Made by a program: the position numbers and the translations under genes
From: Palsa-892 sp035555855
Lineage (GTDB): Bacteria > Pseudomonadota > Alphaproteobacteria > Rhizobiales > Xanthobacteraceae
NCBI GenBank assembly: GCA_035555855.1
Contig: DATMGD010000048.1
Coordinates: 27,202-91,201 of the forward strand
Direction of reading: 5' to 3'
Length of the DNA: 64,000 nucleotides
Part shown: piece after piece, positions 15,087 through 24,167 of the stretch
Position numbering within the stretch: position 1 is the first letter of the stretch
Layout of the letters: every line of letters begins with the position of its first letter
The notes under the pieces: model-generated
The model's database searches: none
Told to the model about the DNA's origin: nothing
The model's input: only the letters and a program-made list of their open reading frames with translations

Positions 15087-16187
15087 ATGGCGGACGAACG
15101 CGCGGGGGGCGCGTCCGGCCTGCAAAGGCCAGCGCCGGCACGCAGACGCCGCCGGCGGTGGTCACATTTGCGGCAACAGGAGCGGCAGCAGAGCCGTCGC
15201 GCCGCGCCGGCGGAGCACTACTATGCGGCGCTCGATCTCGGCACCAATAACTGCCGGCTGCTGATCGCGCATCCGACGGAAGATTCCTTCCGCGTCATCG
15301 ACGCCTTCTCGCGCATCATCCGGCTCGGCGAAGGGTTGTCGCGCACCGGGCGGCTCGCGGATGCGGCGATCGAACGCACTTTGGACGCTTTGAAAGTCTG
15401 TGCGCTCAAGCTCGGCCGCCGCAAGAATATCCGCGCCCGGCTGATCGCGACCGAAGCGGCGCGCGCCGCCGCCAACGGCGCCGAGTTCATCGCCCGCGTC
15501 AAGGATGAAACCGGGCTCTCGCTCGAGATCGTCGATCGCGAAACCGAGGCGCGGCTTGCGGCCTATGGCTGCGCGCCGCTGCTCGATCCCGGCGCGCGCG
15601 GCGCGGTCTTGTTCGACATCGGCGGCGGTTCGTCCGAACTCGTGCTGCTGGAAAAATCCGGCAGCGTCGATCGCGGCCCGCCGATCGCGAGCATGCGCGC
15701 CTGGACCTCGCTGCCGATGGGCGTCGTTTCGCTCGCCGAGCGGCATGGCGGCGAAGCCGTCACCTGCGAAACCTTCGAGGCGATGGTTTCGGAAGCGGTG
15801 CCGCTGGTGCGCGATTTTGCGCAGCAGGCGGGCGCCGAACGCATGCAGGATATTCATCTTCTCGGCACGTCCGGCACCGTGACGACGATCGCCGGCGTGC
15901 ATCTCGAATTGCCGCGCTACGACCGCAAGCAGGTCGATGGCGTCTGGCTCTGCGCCAGCGAAGTCAACGCCGTCGTCGGACGCCTGATGACGACGAGCTA
16001 CGCCGAGCGCGTCGCACATCCGTGCATCGGCGCCGAGCGTGCCGATCTCGTACTCGCCGGTTGCGCGATTTTCGAAGCGATCCGCCGCGTCTTCCCGTGC
16101 GACCGCTTGCGCGTCGCCGACCGCGGCTTGCGCGAGGGCATGCTCGTGCAGTTGATGCGGGAAGACGATGCCTGGAAAAAGCAGTAG
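15087..16187 (+). CDS. Ppx/GppA family phosphatase
   Basis: A 366-residue exopolyphosphatase / guanosine pentaphosphatase family protein in the actin-like ATPase fold. Markers are YYAALDLGTNNCRLLIA (phosphate 1 loop, about 45-61), ATEAARAAANGAEF, the phosphate 2 loop FDIGGGSSELVLL and GTSGTVTTIAGV. The first ~42 residues are a basic, Arg-rich, low-complexity extension. The ATG has GGAAAGGAGC in front, so the extension is probably translated. It lacks the C-terminal HD domain of long Ppx enzymes. rlmE follows after 23 bases, so the two are one operon, a pairing seen in other alphaproteobacteria. Confidence 0.92.
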   Translation: MADERAGGASGLQRPAPARRRRRRWSHLRQQERQQSRRAAPAEHYYAALDLGTNNCRLLIAHPTEDSFRVIDAFSRIIRLGEGLSRTGRLADAAIERTLDALKVCALKLGRRKNIRARLIATEAARAAANGAEFIARVKDETGLSLEIVDRETEARLAAYGCAPLLDPGARGAVLFDIGGGSSELVLLEKSGSVDRGPPIASMRAWTSLPMGVVSLAERHGGEAVTCETFEAMVSEAVPLVRDFAQQAGAERMQDIHLLGTSGTVTTIAGVHLELPRYDRKQVDGVWLCASEVNAVVGRLMTTSYAERVAHPCIGAERADLVLAGCAIFEAIRRVFPCDRLRVADRGLREGMLVQLMREDDAWKKQ

Positions 16188-16203
16188 CGAAAAAGCAGTA
16201 GCG
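16176..16203 (+). repeat. 14-bp perfect tandem duplication between ppx and rlmE
   Basis: AAAAAGCAGTAGCG occurs twice in a row (16176-16189 and 16190-16203) and a third AAAAA follows. The first copy contains the last codons and TAG stop of the phosphatase gene; the second forms the spacer before the GTG of rlmE. Confidence 0.9.
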
Positions 16204-16210
16204 AAAAATC

Positions 16211-16888
16211 GTGACCGACCGCCGCAAGAAAAAGCTCAAGCCATCGCGAAACCGCACGGTGTCGTCGCGGCAATGGCTGACGCGCCAGTTGAACGACCCT
16301 TATGTCCAGCGTGCCAAGAGCGAAGGCTATCGCTCGCGCGCGGCCTATAAATTGATCGAGATCGACGACAAGGCGCAGTTTCTGAAACGCGGCGGGCGCG
16401 TCGTCGATTTGGGTGCGGCGCCCGGCGGCTGGAGCCAGGTCGCGGCGGCGCGTGTCGGCTCGGAGAGCGGAAAAGGAAAAGGCGCGAAAGGCAAAGTCGT
16501 CGCGATCGATCTTCTCGATGTCGAGGCGATCCCCGGCGTCGAGTTCATGCAGCTCGATTTCAACGACGCCGATGCGCCGGAAAAACTGAAAGAGATGCTC
16601 GGCGGCCCTGCCGATGTCGTGCTTTCCGACATGGCGGGCAACACCACCGGGCATCGGCAGACCGACCACCTCAAGATCGTCGCGCTTGTCGAGATGGCGG
16701 CTGAATTCGCCCGTGAAGTGCTTTCACCCGGCGGCACGTTCTTGGCGAAAGTCATTCAGGGCGGCACCGAGCACACATTACTTGCCGAGCTGAAAAAGAA
16801 CTTCGCGACCGTGAAGCACATCAAGCCGCCGGCGAGCCGCGCCGATTCCGCCGAGCTTTATGTGCTGGCGCAGGGTTTTCGCGGCTAG
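16211..16888 (+). CDS. rlmE: 23S rRNA (uridine-2'-O)-methyltransferase RlmE
   Basis: A 225-residue FtsJ/RrmJ-family enzyme that methylates U2552 of 23S rRNA with S-adenosylmethionine. The K-D-K-E tetrad is visible: Lys in SRAAYKLIEID, Asp in LSDMAGNTTGH, Lys in FLAKVIQGG and Glu in SAELYVLAQGF. The SAM loop is VVDLGAAPGGWSQVA. The start is GTG at 16211. A strongly basic N-terminal tail (TDRRKKKLKPSRNRT) fits rRNA binding. The 3' end overlaps the convergent MFS gene by 4 bases. Confidence 0.95.
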   Translation: MTDRRKKKLKPSRNRTVSSRQWLTRQLNDPYVQRAKSEGYRSRAAYKLIEIDDKAQFLKRGGRVVDLGAAPGGWSQVAAARVGSESGKGKGAKGKVVAIDLLDVEAIPGVEFMQLDFNDADAPEKLKEMLGGPADVVLSDMAGNTTGHRQTDHLKIVALVEMAAEFAREVLSPGGTFLAKVIQGGTEHTLLAELKKNFATVKHIKPPASRADSAELYVLAQGFRG

Positions 16889-18303
16889 AGTTTTCCTGAC
16901 TCCGGCGGCGGTGCTTCGGGCGGCGGCGCGGCGGTGAGCGACGCGCCGGCGTCGATCGGCAGCGGCAGCAGCACGAAGAACGACGACACCGAGATCAGCG
17001 AGACGAGCAAAATCGCCCAGCTGAAATCGGCCGCGACCAGCATGGCATCGCCCCGGAAGTGGCGCGCGGCCTCGAGGCCGAGCGCGCCGATAGCAATACC
17101 CGCCGTGATCGAAAGCTGTTGCGCGACGCTGGTGAAGCCCGTGGCCTTGCTCATGTCGCTGTCGCCGAGATCGGCGAAGGCAAGCGAGTTGATGCTCGAG
17201 AACTGCAACGAGCGGAAGAATCCGCCGATCAGCAGGATCGACAGGATGAACCAGTAGGGCGTGTCCACCCTGAACAATGCGCAGGCCGCGATGAAGGCCG
17301 ACGCGATGCCGGTGTTGATGAGCAGCACGCGCTTGATGCCGAAGCGCCGCAGGATCGGCGCAACGCTCGCGCGCATCGCCATCGCGCCGGCTGCGCCCGC
17401 GAAGGTGAGCAGGCCCGATTGCAGCGGCGACAGCCCGAAGCCGATCTGAAACAGCAATGGCAACAGAAACGGCAGCGAGCCGACGCCGACGCGGAACAGC
17501 GAGCCGCCGATGACGCTCGCCCGGAAGGTCGGCACCGAAAGCAGCCGGAGATCGAGCAGCGGGAAGGGCGTCACCCGCGCATGCAGCACATAGGCGAAGG
17601 TGAAGGCGCCGCCGATGCCGAGCATCGCCAGCGAGATCGACGCCGGCATGAAAGCCTGGCCGATGGTCGTCAGGCCGAAGGCGAGCCCGGCGAGCCCGAT
17701 GCCGGACAGGATGAAGCCCTTGGCGTCGAGCGGCGGCACATAATCTTCGCGGATGTTCTCGATGAATTTGGTGGCGAGCAGCACGCCGAGAATGCCGATG
17801 GGGATGTTGATCCAGAAGATCCAGCGCCACGAGAAATAAGTGGTGATGAAGCCGCCGAGCGGCGGCCCGATCATCGGCCCGATCAGTGCGGGCACGACGA
17901 GCCAGGCGAAGGCCGAAACGTATTCGTGCTTGGGAATCGAGCGCAGCACGACGAGCCGGCCGACCGGCGTCATCATTGCACCGCCGAGCCCCTGAATAAT
18001 GCGATAGACCACGAAGTCGAGGAGCGAAGTCGAGAAGCCGCACAGCACCGAGCCGATGGTGAAGACGACGATGGCGAGCCGGAACACCGTGCGCGGCCCG
18101 AAGCGGTCGGCCATCCAGCCCGAGATCGGGATAAAGACGGCGAGCGTCAGCAGGTACGAGGTCAGTGCGAGCTTGAGCGCGATCGGGTCTTCATGCAGGT
18201 CGGCCGCGATCGCCGGCAGCGCGGTGGAGATCACCGTCGAATCGAGGTTCTCCATAAAGAGCGCGCAGGCGACGATGAGGGGGACGATGGCGTTGGTCGG
18301 CAT
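16885..18303 (-). CDS. MFS multidrug efflux transporter, DHA2 family (EmrB/QacA type)
   Basis: A 472-residue major facilitator with 13-14 predicted membrane helices. DHA2 markers include the N-terminal MENLDSTVISTALPAIA, motif A GWMADRFGPRTVFR, and motif C-like ALIGPMIGPPLGGFI with FSWRWIFWINIPIG. It should be a proton-coupled drug/H+ antiporter of the inner membrane. No adjacent EmrA-like adaptor or regulator is present, so its substrate and control are unknown. The C-terminus ends in a Pro-rich tail (APPPEAPPPESGKL). Confidence 0.93.
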   Translation of the reverse strand: MPTNAIVPLIVACALFMENLDSTVISTALPAIAADLHEDPIALKLALTSYLLTLAVFIPISGWMADRFGPRTVFRLAIVVFTIGSVLCGFSTSLLDFVVYRIIQGLGGAMMTPVGRLVVLRSIPKHEYVSAFAWLVVPALIGPMIGPPLGGFITTYFSWRWIFWINIPIGILGVLLATKFIENIREDYVPPLDAKGFILSGIGLAGLAFGLTTIGQAFMPASISLAMLGIGGAFTFAYVLHARVTPFPLLDLRLLSVPTFRASVIGGSLFRVGVGSLPFLLPLLFQIGFGLSPLQSGLLTFAGAAGAMAMRASVAPILRRFGIKRVLLINTGIASAFIAACALFRVDTPYWFILSILLIGGFFRSLQFSSINSLAFADLGDSDMSKATGFTSVAQQLSITAGIAIGALGLEAARHFRGDAMLVAADFSWAILLVSLISVSSFFVLLPLPIDAGASLTAAPPPEAPPPESGKL

Positions 18304-18452
18304 GAGGCGGGTCGATCGGGTCGCGGCGGGAAATGGCTTGTTTAACGTCTGTTAGCGGCTTTCGTTCGCCTCGTCTGTACGCGCGGAAGCGGGGCAGTCT
18401 TGTTTGTCACGCAAAGCATTCCCACATTCTCCGGGCCGGAGGGAGGTAATCC

Positions 18453-18701
18453 ATGATTTATCTGCTCGCGATTCTGTTGCCGCCGCTTGCGCTGCTGCTC
18501 AACGGGCAGCCGTTCAACGCCATCTTCAATGTCGTGCTGATCGTGCCGTGCCTTATCCTCGGGCTGATCTTCCATCCGCTGTTGCTGGTTCCATCGGCGC
18601 ATGCCGTGATCGCGATCTATATGGAGCGCGAGAAGCGCAAGCATCGCGAGATCGTCGATGCCATCCGCCAGCACGGCGCGCCGGAGGACTGGAAGAAGTA
18701 G
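18453..18701 (+). CDS. YqaE/Pmp3-like small membrane protein with extended tail
   Basis: An 82-residue protein with two hydrophobic helices (YLLAILLPPLALLL and FNVVLIVPCLILGLIFHPLLLV) that match the Pmp3/YqaE pattern of small proteolipids linked to membrane potential and salt or cold stress. Typical members have about 52 residues. This one carries a charged C-terminal extension (EREKRKHREIVDAIRQHG), so the family call is tentative. A strong ribosome-binding site (GGAGGGAGG) precedes the ATG. No EcfG motif was found upstream. Confidence 0.75.
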   Translation: MIYLLAILLPPLALLLNGQPFNAIFNVVLIVPCLILGLIFHPLLLVPSAHAVIAIYMEREKRKHREIVDAIRQHGAPEDWKK

Positions 18702-19581
18702 GCAGCCGTTCGCGTTACCGCGCGAGGATTTTTCCTGCCGGATCATCGTCAGGCTGCCGAACCACTCTTTTTTTGCGCGAATGGGGTAAACCCCAAGCGC
18801 GCGCAAATAAAACGAGGGCGGCGCGGGACGCCGGAGACTTGCCGGTCTCCACGGCCTGATGTGCGAGTTGAGAAGAAGCACACCAGAATATGTACTCACC
18901 GCAGTCGCCGGTTCGTAACCGGCATCCCGCGCGCGATGTTTGAGGCTTGCTCTGCTCGTACCCCCGGTGGTCCTACTGATTATACCCACCGCTATGATGC
19001 TCAGCTCCGGCTGTCGGCATGGTTGAGCCGCCAGACGAAGCCACCGGCATCCGTGGCGAGGAGAGGCCTCGCCGGGACCGCGCAGCTTGGGCCGCCATGT
19101 CAGGTTTGCGAACCCTTCATAGCCACCGCTCCCGATCCGCATTCCAAGACGCCTCTAGAAACGCCCCTCGTGGATCGAGACGAGGCAACAATAAGCCCGC
19201 CCGGACGGGTGGGGATAAGGTATCGGCAAATTTTTTAGTATTGGGATACGCTAGGAATTTAAGCAGTGATAGTTTCAGGTGCTGTTCATGCAAAGAACCG
19301 ACCCTGCCCGCCGGGAAAGGGCGATAAATCGCATGATCGGGAGCCGAGCTGCGTAAAGCGTGTTACGGACATGAACGCAATTTGCTTGGCATTGGGGAGG
19401 CCGGCAGAAGCCCCGTGGTAATTCCGCATCCGAAAACACGCGAGTGTGACAAGGAAACAACAGGGGGCTTTTTATGCAATCGAGAGGGGAAAGCCCCTGA
19501 TATTCGCGCCCCGGATTCGATAGCTTGGAGGTGCTGGATTCTCCACCTCGAAACTGGGCGGAACCGGCTGGGGAGAATCAG
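18702..19581. other. 880-base stretch without a supportable gene
   Basis: No reading frame here has a convincing start, ribosome-binding site or family. The minus-strand frame open through 18342-19142 reads as low-complexity. The region contains several small hairpins: GGGGTAAACCCC near 18783, 18832-18849 (GGAGAC..GTCTCC), 18907-18923 (GCCGGTT..AACCGGC) and 19483-19499 (a CTTT/AAAG-flanked GGGGC pair). The stretch around 19220-19260 is distinctly AT-rich (AAATTTTTTAGTATT). It could hold a small RNA, the long leader of the barrel gene, or decayed sequence. Confidence 0.5.
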
Positions 19582-20529
19582 ATGAAAAAACGGGGTGTCG
19601 CTGCATTCGTGGCGGCGGCGTTTTATGTGGCCGGTTCGGGCGCGGCGAGTTCGCAAGCCCTTACCGATTTCAACAAGATGTATCAGGACACGCCATCGAT
19701 CTATGCGTCGGTCGGTGTTCTCACCATGCAGCGCAGCCGCCCCAGCGGCGGCACGACGGTCGCGGGAAATCCCGGCGGCACGCCGGCATTTCGCACAGCC
19801 AGGGATTTCGATTTCGGGTGGAACACCGGCATCGACGCAACGGTCGGTTTTCGCTTCTGGCGCACGGAAGCGCTCGAAGTCCGGTTCATGAATTTTGAGA
19901 CGCGCACCTCCGACAGTTTCGTCACGCCCGGCAATTTCATCGGCGCGGGCTTCACCGGGCCCGGCGGCACGAGCTTCCGGGGAGATGCCGAAACCAGCAT
20001 GCAGAGCTGGGAAATCAACTGGCGTCACCAGATGTCCGACCAGTTCACCGTTCTTGCGGGTGTGCGCCACATCAATCTGAACGACATGATGTTCTACAAA
20101 CTCAACGGCAATGTCGCGACCGGCAAATACAATTACCAGAACCAGTTGTTCGGCGCGCAGATCGGTGCGGAATGGGCGATCATGCCCGTTGCGAATCCGT
20201 TCCAGGTCAATATGTACGGCAAGTTCGGTCTTTATAATGTGCGCACTGAGGGCGGCATTTTCGAGTTTCAAGGCAACAATCCCATCGGCAGTTTCACCGC
20301 CAGCGAAAGAGACCATGTCTACGGAGCGGAAGGCGGCGTGACGCTCGGGTATCGCCTCTCGAGCACCGTGATGCTGCGCGCGGGCTATCAGGTGATGTGG
20401 CTGAATGACCTTGGTCTTGCCGGTAACGCCGCAAGCGTCAGCCTTCTCAATCCGAGCCTGCTGCGCGACGTCCATCGCACCGATATCGTTTTGCAGGGCT
20501 TCAATTTCGGAATGGCGATTGCATACTGA
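19582..20529 (+). CDS. outer membrane beta-barrel protein (BBP7-like)
   Basis: A 315-residue exported protein: signal peptide (residues 1 to about 25, ending ASSQA), then alternating aromatic/polar strands such as GWNTGIDATVGFRFW, ALEVRFMNFETRTSD, WEINWRHQMSDQFTVLAGVR, LFGAQIGAEWAI and VTLGYRLSSTVMLRAGYQVMW. The layout recalls the BBP7 family of outer-membrane barrels. Its function (porin or surface protein) is unknown. ATG at 19582 follows GGGGAGAATCAG. A terminator follows the stop. The long upstream region may contain its promoter or a regulatory leader. Confidence 0.82.
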   Translation: MKKRGVAAFVAAAFYVAGSGAASSQALTDFNKMYQDTPSIYASVGVLTMQRSRPSGGTTVAGNPGGTPAFRTARDFDFGWNTGIDATVGFRFWRTEALEVRFMNFETRTSDSFVTPGNFIGAGFTGPGGTSFRGDAETSMQSWEINWRHQMSDQFTVLAGVRHINLNDMMFYKLNGNVATGKYNYQNQLFGAQIGAEWAIMPVANPFQVNMYGKFGLYNVRTEGGIFEFQGNNPIGSFTASERDHVYGAEGGVTLGYRLSSTVMLRAGYQVMWLNDLGLAGNAASVSLLNPSLLRDVHRTDIVLQGFNFGMAIAY

Positions 20530-20564
20530 CCGAAACAAGCATCGCATCGTTTGCATATCGTTTG

Positions 20565-20589
20565 ACCCCGGCCTCGCGCCGGGGTTTTT
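20565..20589 (+). terminator. Rho-independent terminator
   Basis: An 8-bp GC stem (20565-20572 with 20578-20585, ACCCCGGC) and T's at 20585-20589, 36 bases after the barrel gene stop. It separates that gene from the acetyltransferase gene at 20630. Confidence 0.88.
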
Positions 20590-20629
20590 GTTTGCTACGC
20601 TCAGTCTCAAAGTTCCGGGGAACAGTTTG

Positions 20630-21046
20630 GTGATCACGATACGACCTGCGACCGATAGCGAGGAGCAGGGCCTCATCGGCCTCTGGCAAGCCTGCGGCCT
20701 CATCGTGCCGCACAACGATCCCGTGGCCGATTTTCGCTTCGCCAAGCGCGGGCCGAATTCCGATGTGCTGGTAGGCGTGAGCGAAAGCGGCCGCATTATC
20801 GGCAGCGTCATGGTCGGGCACGACGGTCATCGCGGCTGGCTTTATTATGTCGCCGCCGATCCGAATGCGCGCGGCGAAGGCATCGGCCGGCAAATGGCCA
20901 TCGCCGCGGAAGACTGGTTGCGCGAGCGCGGCGTTCGGAAGGTGCAGCTCATGATCCGCGAGACGAATACCGAGGTCGCGAAATTCTACGAGCGGGTAGG
21001 TTATAAAACCGAGCCGCGCGTCGTGATGAGCAAGTGGCTGAAGTGA
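20630..21046 (+). CDS. GNAT family acetyltransferase (YpeA-like)
   Basis: A 138-residue GNAT protein. Acetyl-CoA binding motif A is WLYYVAADPNARGEGIGRQM (R-G-x-G-I-G/A), and motif B lies in NTEVAKFYERVGYKTEP. The N-terminus ITIRPATDSEEQGLIGLWQA fits the family, which supports GTG at 20630 with GGGGAA upstream. The frame is open further upstream but crosses the terminator. YpeA-type proteins are poorly characterised; substrates may be amino acids, amines or protein N-termini. It stands alone, convergent with the crotonase gene. Confidence 0.9.
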   Translation: MITIRPATDSEEQGLIGLWQACGLIVPHNDPVADFRFAKRGPNSDVLVGVSESGRIIGSVMVGHDGHRGWLYYVAADPNARGEGIGRQMAIAAEDWLRERGVRKVQLMIRETNTEVAKFYERVGYKTEPRVVMSKWLK

Positions 21047-21070
21047 GGCGAGCTTTGTCCGCCCGAATGC

Positions 21071-21844
21071 TCAACTAAATTTCCTGAAATCCGGCTTTCT
21101 TCTTTCCGCAAATGCCTTGAATGCCTCCGCCGCCTCCGGCGTTTTCAGGCGCTCGGCGAAGATCGCCGTTTCCTGTTCGATGACCGATGCGATTTCGTTC
21201 GAGTCGCGCATCAGATTTTTGATCGCCTTGAGCGCACCGGCGGGTTTCGCGGCGAGCCGATGCGCCGTCTCTCGTGCGCGCGCTTTCACCTCTGAAGCGG
21301 GCAGCGCCGCCGTCGCAAGACCGATGGCTTCCGCCTGCCGGCCGCTGATCGCATCACCGAGCGCGAATACCGCATAAGCGCGCGCGTGTCCGGCGCGGGC
21401 AGGGAGGAGAAGGCTGGAGGCCGCTTCCGGCACCAGCGCGAGATCGGCGAACGGCGCCGTGAGCTTCGCATCCTCGGCGATATAAACCGCGTCGCAATGC
21501 AGAAGCATCGTCAGCCCGATGCCGACGGCATTGCCCTGCACCGCGGCGACGAGCGGCTTGTCGAACCAGGCAAGCGCCTTGATGAACGGGTAGGCGGCGA
21601 GCGTGTCGGCGGGCTTCGCGCCGGTCGCGATCGCCGCAAAATCGCCGATGTCGTTCCCGGCGGTGAACATGTCGCCCTCGGCCTCCAGCAGCACCGCCCG
21701 GATCGCCGGCGTCTCCGCCGCGCGTACGAGTTCCTGCACCAGCGTGGCGTACATCGCGTTCGACAGCGCGTTCTTCTTGTCGGGCCGGTTCAGGGTGAGG
21801 GTAAGGACGCCATTATCTTCGGTAATGCGGACGGGTTCGGTCAT
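21071..21844 (-). CDS. enoyl-CoA hydratase/isomerase family protein
   Basis: A 257-residue crotonase-fold enzyme acting on acyl-CoA. The oxyanion-hole segments are MFTAGNDIGDF and VQGNAVGIGLTMLLHCDAVY, and the acidic residue is Glu in LALVPEAASSLLLP. The first of the two hydratase glutamates (after the G-x-G loop) appears to be replaced (GLTMLLHC). That favours an isomerase-like or other crotonase reaction rather than classical hydration. The C-terminal helix ends with the usual FKAFAERRKPDF. It is a monocistronic minus-strand gene. Confidence 0.88.
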   Translation of the reverse strand: MTEPVRITEDNGVLTLTLNRPDKKNALSNAMYATLVQELVRAAETPAIRAVLLEAEGDMFTAGNDIGDFAAIATGAKPADTLAAYPFIKALAWFDKPLVAAVQGNAVGIGLTMLLHCDAVYIAEDAKLTAPFADLALVPEAASSLLLPARAGHARAYAVFALGDAISGRQAEAIGLATAALPASEVKARARETAHRLAAKPAGALKAIKNLMRDSNEIASVIEQETAIFAERLKTPEAAEAFKAFAERRKPDFRKFS

Positions 21845-22088
21845 GTGAACTCAGTCATGGCTGCGGTTTTTTCGATTGGTTCATCCAGAAACACCGAAGC
21901 CTAGCCGCCGGACGGGCCCGTTTACCAGACATGCCCGGCAGATATGCCCTCCAGGCATGGCTTTTCGGGGTTCAAACACCCACTTACCCTTTTGCGTTGC
22001 CGGGTGGCCGTGCTAACCACTCTCGCCAACCCGGCGGCGATTCCGCCCGCCCGGCAGCATCCGGTAAGTATCCGGACCAGGAGTTGGC

Positions 22089-23591
22089 ATGACCCGTCAC
22101 ATAGAGAACCATAACCGTGGCGGCCTCGTGCACGAGGCACTCACCTTCGACGATGTGCTCCTGAAGCCGGGCCTCTCCGAGGTCATGCCCTCCGACGCCG
22201 ACATCCGCACCAATCTCACCCGCTCGGTTTCGCTCAATCTGCCGATCCTCTCCGCCGCGATGGATACCGTGACCGAAGCGCGGCTCGCCATCGCGATGGC
22301 GCAGGCCGGCGGCCTCGGCGTCATTCACCGCAACTTCTCGCCCGAGGAACAGGCCGAGCAGGTTCGGCGCGTCAAGCGTTTCGAATCCGGCATGGTCGTG
22401 AACCCCGTCACCATTCACGCCAATGCGACTCTCGAAGAGGCGCTCGCCGTGATGGATCGGCACGGCATATCGGGTCTGCCGGTCGTCGAAGGCGGCAATG
22501 GCAAAGCAGGCAAGCTCGTCGGCATCCTCACCAATCGCGATGTTCGCTTCGCCGAAAACCGCAAGCAGCCGGTTTCCGAACTGATGACCAAGAGCGTCAT
22601 CACCGTGCGCGAAGGCGTGGATCAGGCGGAAGCCAAGAAGCTCCTGCATCAGAACCGCATCGAGAAGCTTCTTGTCGTCAACGCCGACTATCAGTGCGTC
22701 GGCCTCATTACTGTGAAAGATATCGAAAAGGCGGTCGCCAATCCCAACGCCTGTAAGGACGAGCAGGGACGGCTGCGCGTTGCCGCCGCGACGACCGTCG
22801 GCGACGGCGGTTTCGAACGCACCGAGCGCCTCGTCGATGCCGGGGTCGATGTCGTCGTCGTCGATACCGCGCACGGCCATTCGCAGCGGGTGCTCGACTC
22901 CGTCAACCGCATCAAGCGGCAGTCCAACAAGGTACAAGTGCTCGCCGGCAACATCGCGACGCGCGAAGGTGCGAAGGCCTTGATCGATTCCGGTGCGGAT
23001 GCCGTGAAGGTCGGCATCGGACCGGGCTCGATCTGCACGACGCGCATCGTCGCCGGTGTCGGCGTGCCGCAGCTCACCGCCGTGATGGACGCCGCCGACG
23101 AAGCGGCGAAACACGGCGTTCCGGTCGTCGCCGACGGCGGCATGAAATATTCGGGCGATGTCGCCAAGGCGCTCGCCGCCGGCGCGCATTGCGCGATGGT
23201 CGGCTCGCTCCTCGCCGGCACCGAGGAAAGCCCGGGCGATGTCTATCTCTATCAGGGCCGCTCTTATAAGTCGTATCGCGGCATGGGCTCGGTCGGCGCG
23301 ATGGCGCGCGGCTCGGCCGACCGTTACTTCCAGGCCGACATCAAGGACTCGCTCAAGCTCGTGCCGGAAGGCGTCGAAGGGCAGGTGCCGTTCAAGGGAC
23401 CGCTCGCGACCGTGCTGCATCAGCTAGCCGGCGGCCTGCGCGCCTCGATGGGTTATGTCGGCGCGAAAACGCTCGAGGAGTTCCGCAACAAGGCGCAGTT
23501 TGTGAAAATCTCGGGCTCGGCCCTGCGCGAGAGCCACGTCCACGACGTTACGATCACCCGCGAGAGCCCGAACTACCCGACGCGGCTCTGA
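22089..23591 (+). CDS. guaB: inosine-5'-monophosphate dehydrogenase
   Basis: A 500-residue IMPDH that converts IMP to XMP with NAD+, the committed step to GMP. It has the N-terminal FDDVLLKPGLSEVMPSD, a two-CBS insert (about 95-210), the catalytic loop Cys in GIGPGSICTTRIV, the monovalent-ion and flap regions (YKSYRGMGSVGAM) and the C-terminal KISGSALRESHVHDV. The ATG has CAGGAG upstream. guaA, the next step, lies 4.1 kb downstream on the same strand, separated by other genes. No PurR-like operator is evident. Confidence 0.97.
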   Translation: MTRHIENHNRGGLVHEALTFDDVLLKPGLSEVMPSDADIRTNLTRSVSLNLPILSAAMDTVTEARLAIAMAQAGGLGVIHRNFSPEEQAEQVRRVKRFESGMVVNPVTIHANATLEEALAVMDRHGISGLPVVEGGNGKAGKLVGILTNRDVRFAENRKQPVSELMTKSVITVREGVDQAEAKKLLHQNRIEKLLVVNADYQCVGLITVKDIEKAVANPNACKDEQGRLRVAAATTVGDGGFERTERLVDAGVDVVVVDTAHGHSQRVLDSVNRIKRQSNKVQVLAGNIATREGAKALIDSGADAVKVGIGPGSICTTRIVAGVGVPQLTAVMDAADEAAKHGVPVVADGGMKYSGDVAKALAAGAHCAMVGSLLAGTEESPGDVYLYQGRSYKSYRGMGSVGAMARGSADRYFQADIKDSLKLVPEGVEGQVPFKGPLATVLHQLAGGLRASMGYVGAKTLEEFRNKAQFVKISGSALRESHVHDVTITRESPNYPTRL

Positions 23592-23607
23592 TTGTTTTCA
23601 AAAAATA

Positions 23608-23871
23608 TCAAGCGCGTCGGCGCGCCGGAATAACCTTCTTCCGGTGCCGCCTGAAGGCGACGATCGAGCGGTTGACGAGCCGGGTATAGTTCTCCTCGCC
23701 GCGCCGCGCCTCATTCAGCACGCAGAGCGAGAGCAGGGAACGATCTTCCTCTTGCTGCGCTTGTTGGTCATGGCAAACGACCTCCCAGGCGCGTTCGATG
23801 ACACGCGTCATCATCGCTACTTGCTCGGGATCGAAGGAGTCAGCGGGAACATGACGGATTGATATTGGCAT
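23608..23871 (-). CDS. conserved hypothetical protein
   Basis: An 87-residue soluble protein, mostly helical by composition, with no recognised domain. It is rich in charged residues (HVPADSFDPEQVAMMTRVIE, then RRGEENYTRLVNRS and a basic tail FRRHRKKVIPARRRA). The basic end could bind nucleic acid, but this is speculative. The start at 23871 is preferred because AGGGACAGGGTC precedes ATG; an upstream in-frame ATG at 23934 lacks a site. It is convergent with guaB and has no partner gene. Confidence 0.7.
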   Translation of the reverse strand: MPISIRHVPADSFDPEQVAMMTRVIERAWEVVCHDQQAQQEEDRSLLSLCVLNEARRGEENYTRLVNRSIVAFRRHRKKVIPARRRA

Positions 23872-24167
23872 GACCCTGTCCCTTTGGAGTTCCATTTGCG
23901 CCGGTTGGCGAACGGATCGAGGGTTAAGGCCCAAGGGTCTTTACGGGTGCCCTGTAATTGCAAACAGCCTGCTCCCTTAGCGGAACCGAGTCCAGTTCCA
24001 TGGCGTCACTGGCGAACCGGGCGCCGCGCATCGCCCCGGACAGGAAAATTTCCTCATGATTGCTAGGCGCTACGCATTGTCATGCAATTGAAGTGAAATT
24101 GAAATGATGGCTTTTGCGGTTGCCGAACTGGCTCTAAGAAGGTGCGGGTTGAAGCTGGGGAGCTGAC

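Noticed and set aside
17059..18345. A 428-codon plus-strand open frame opposite the MFS gene
   Set aside because: It is charged and low-complexity, the usual antisense image of a GC-rich membrane protein gene.
18342..19142. A 266-codon minus-strand open frame overlapping the YqaE-like gene
   Set aside because: No ribosome-binding site, no family character, and it runs antisense through a convincing small gene.
21967..21981. GGGGTTCAAACACCC looks like a tRNA T-arm
   Set aside because: No matching acceptor, D or anticodon stem can be built around it, and the T stem itself pairs poorly.
23978..24010. Plus-strand GGAAC-N17-CGTC upstream of the first MAPEG gene
   Set aside because: The last base of the -10 is wrong and the site is about 160 bases from the gene. 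It may be weak but is not supportable.
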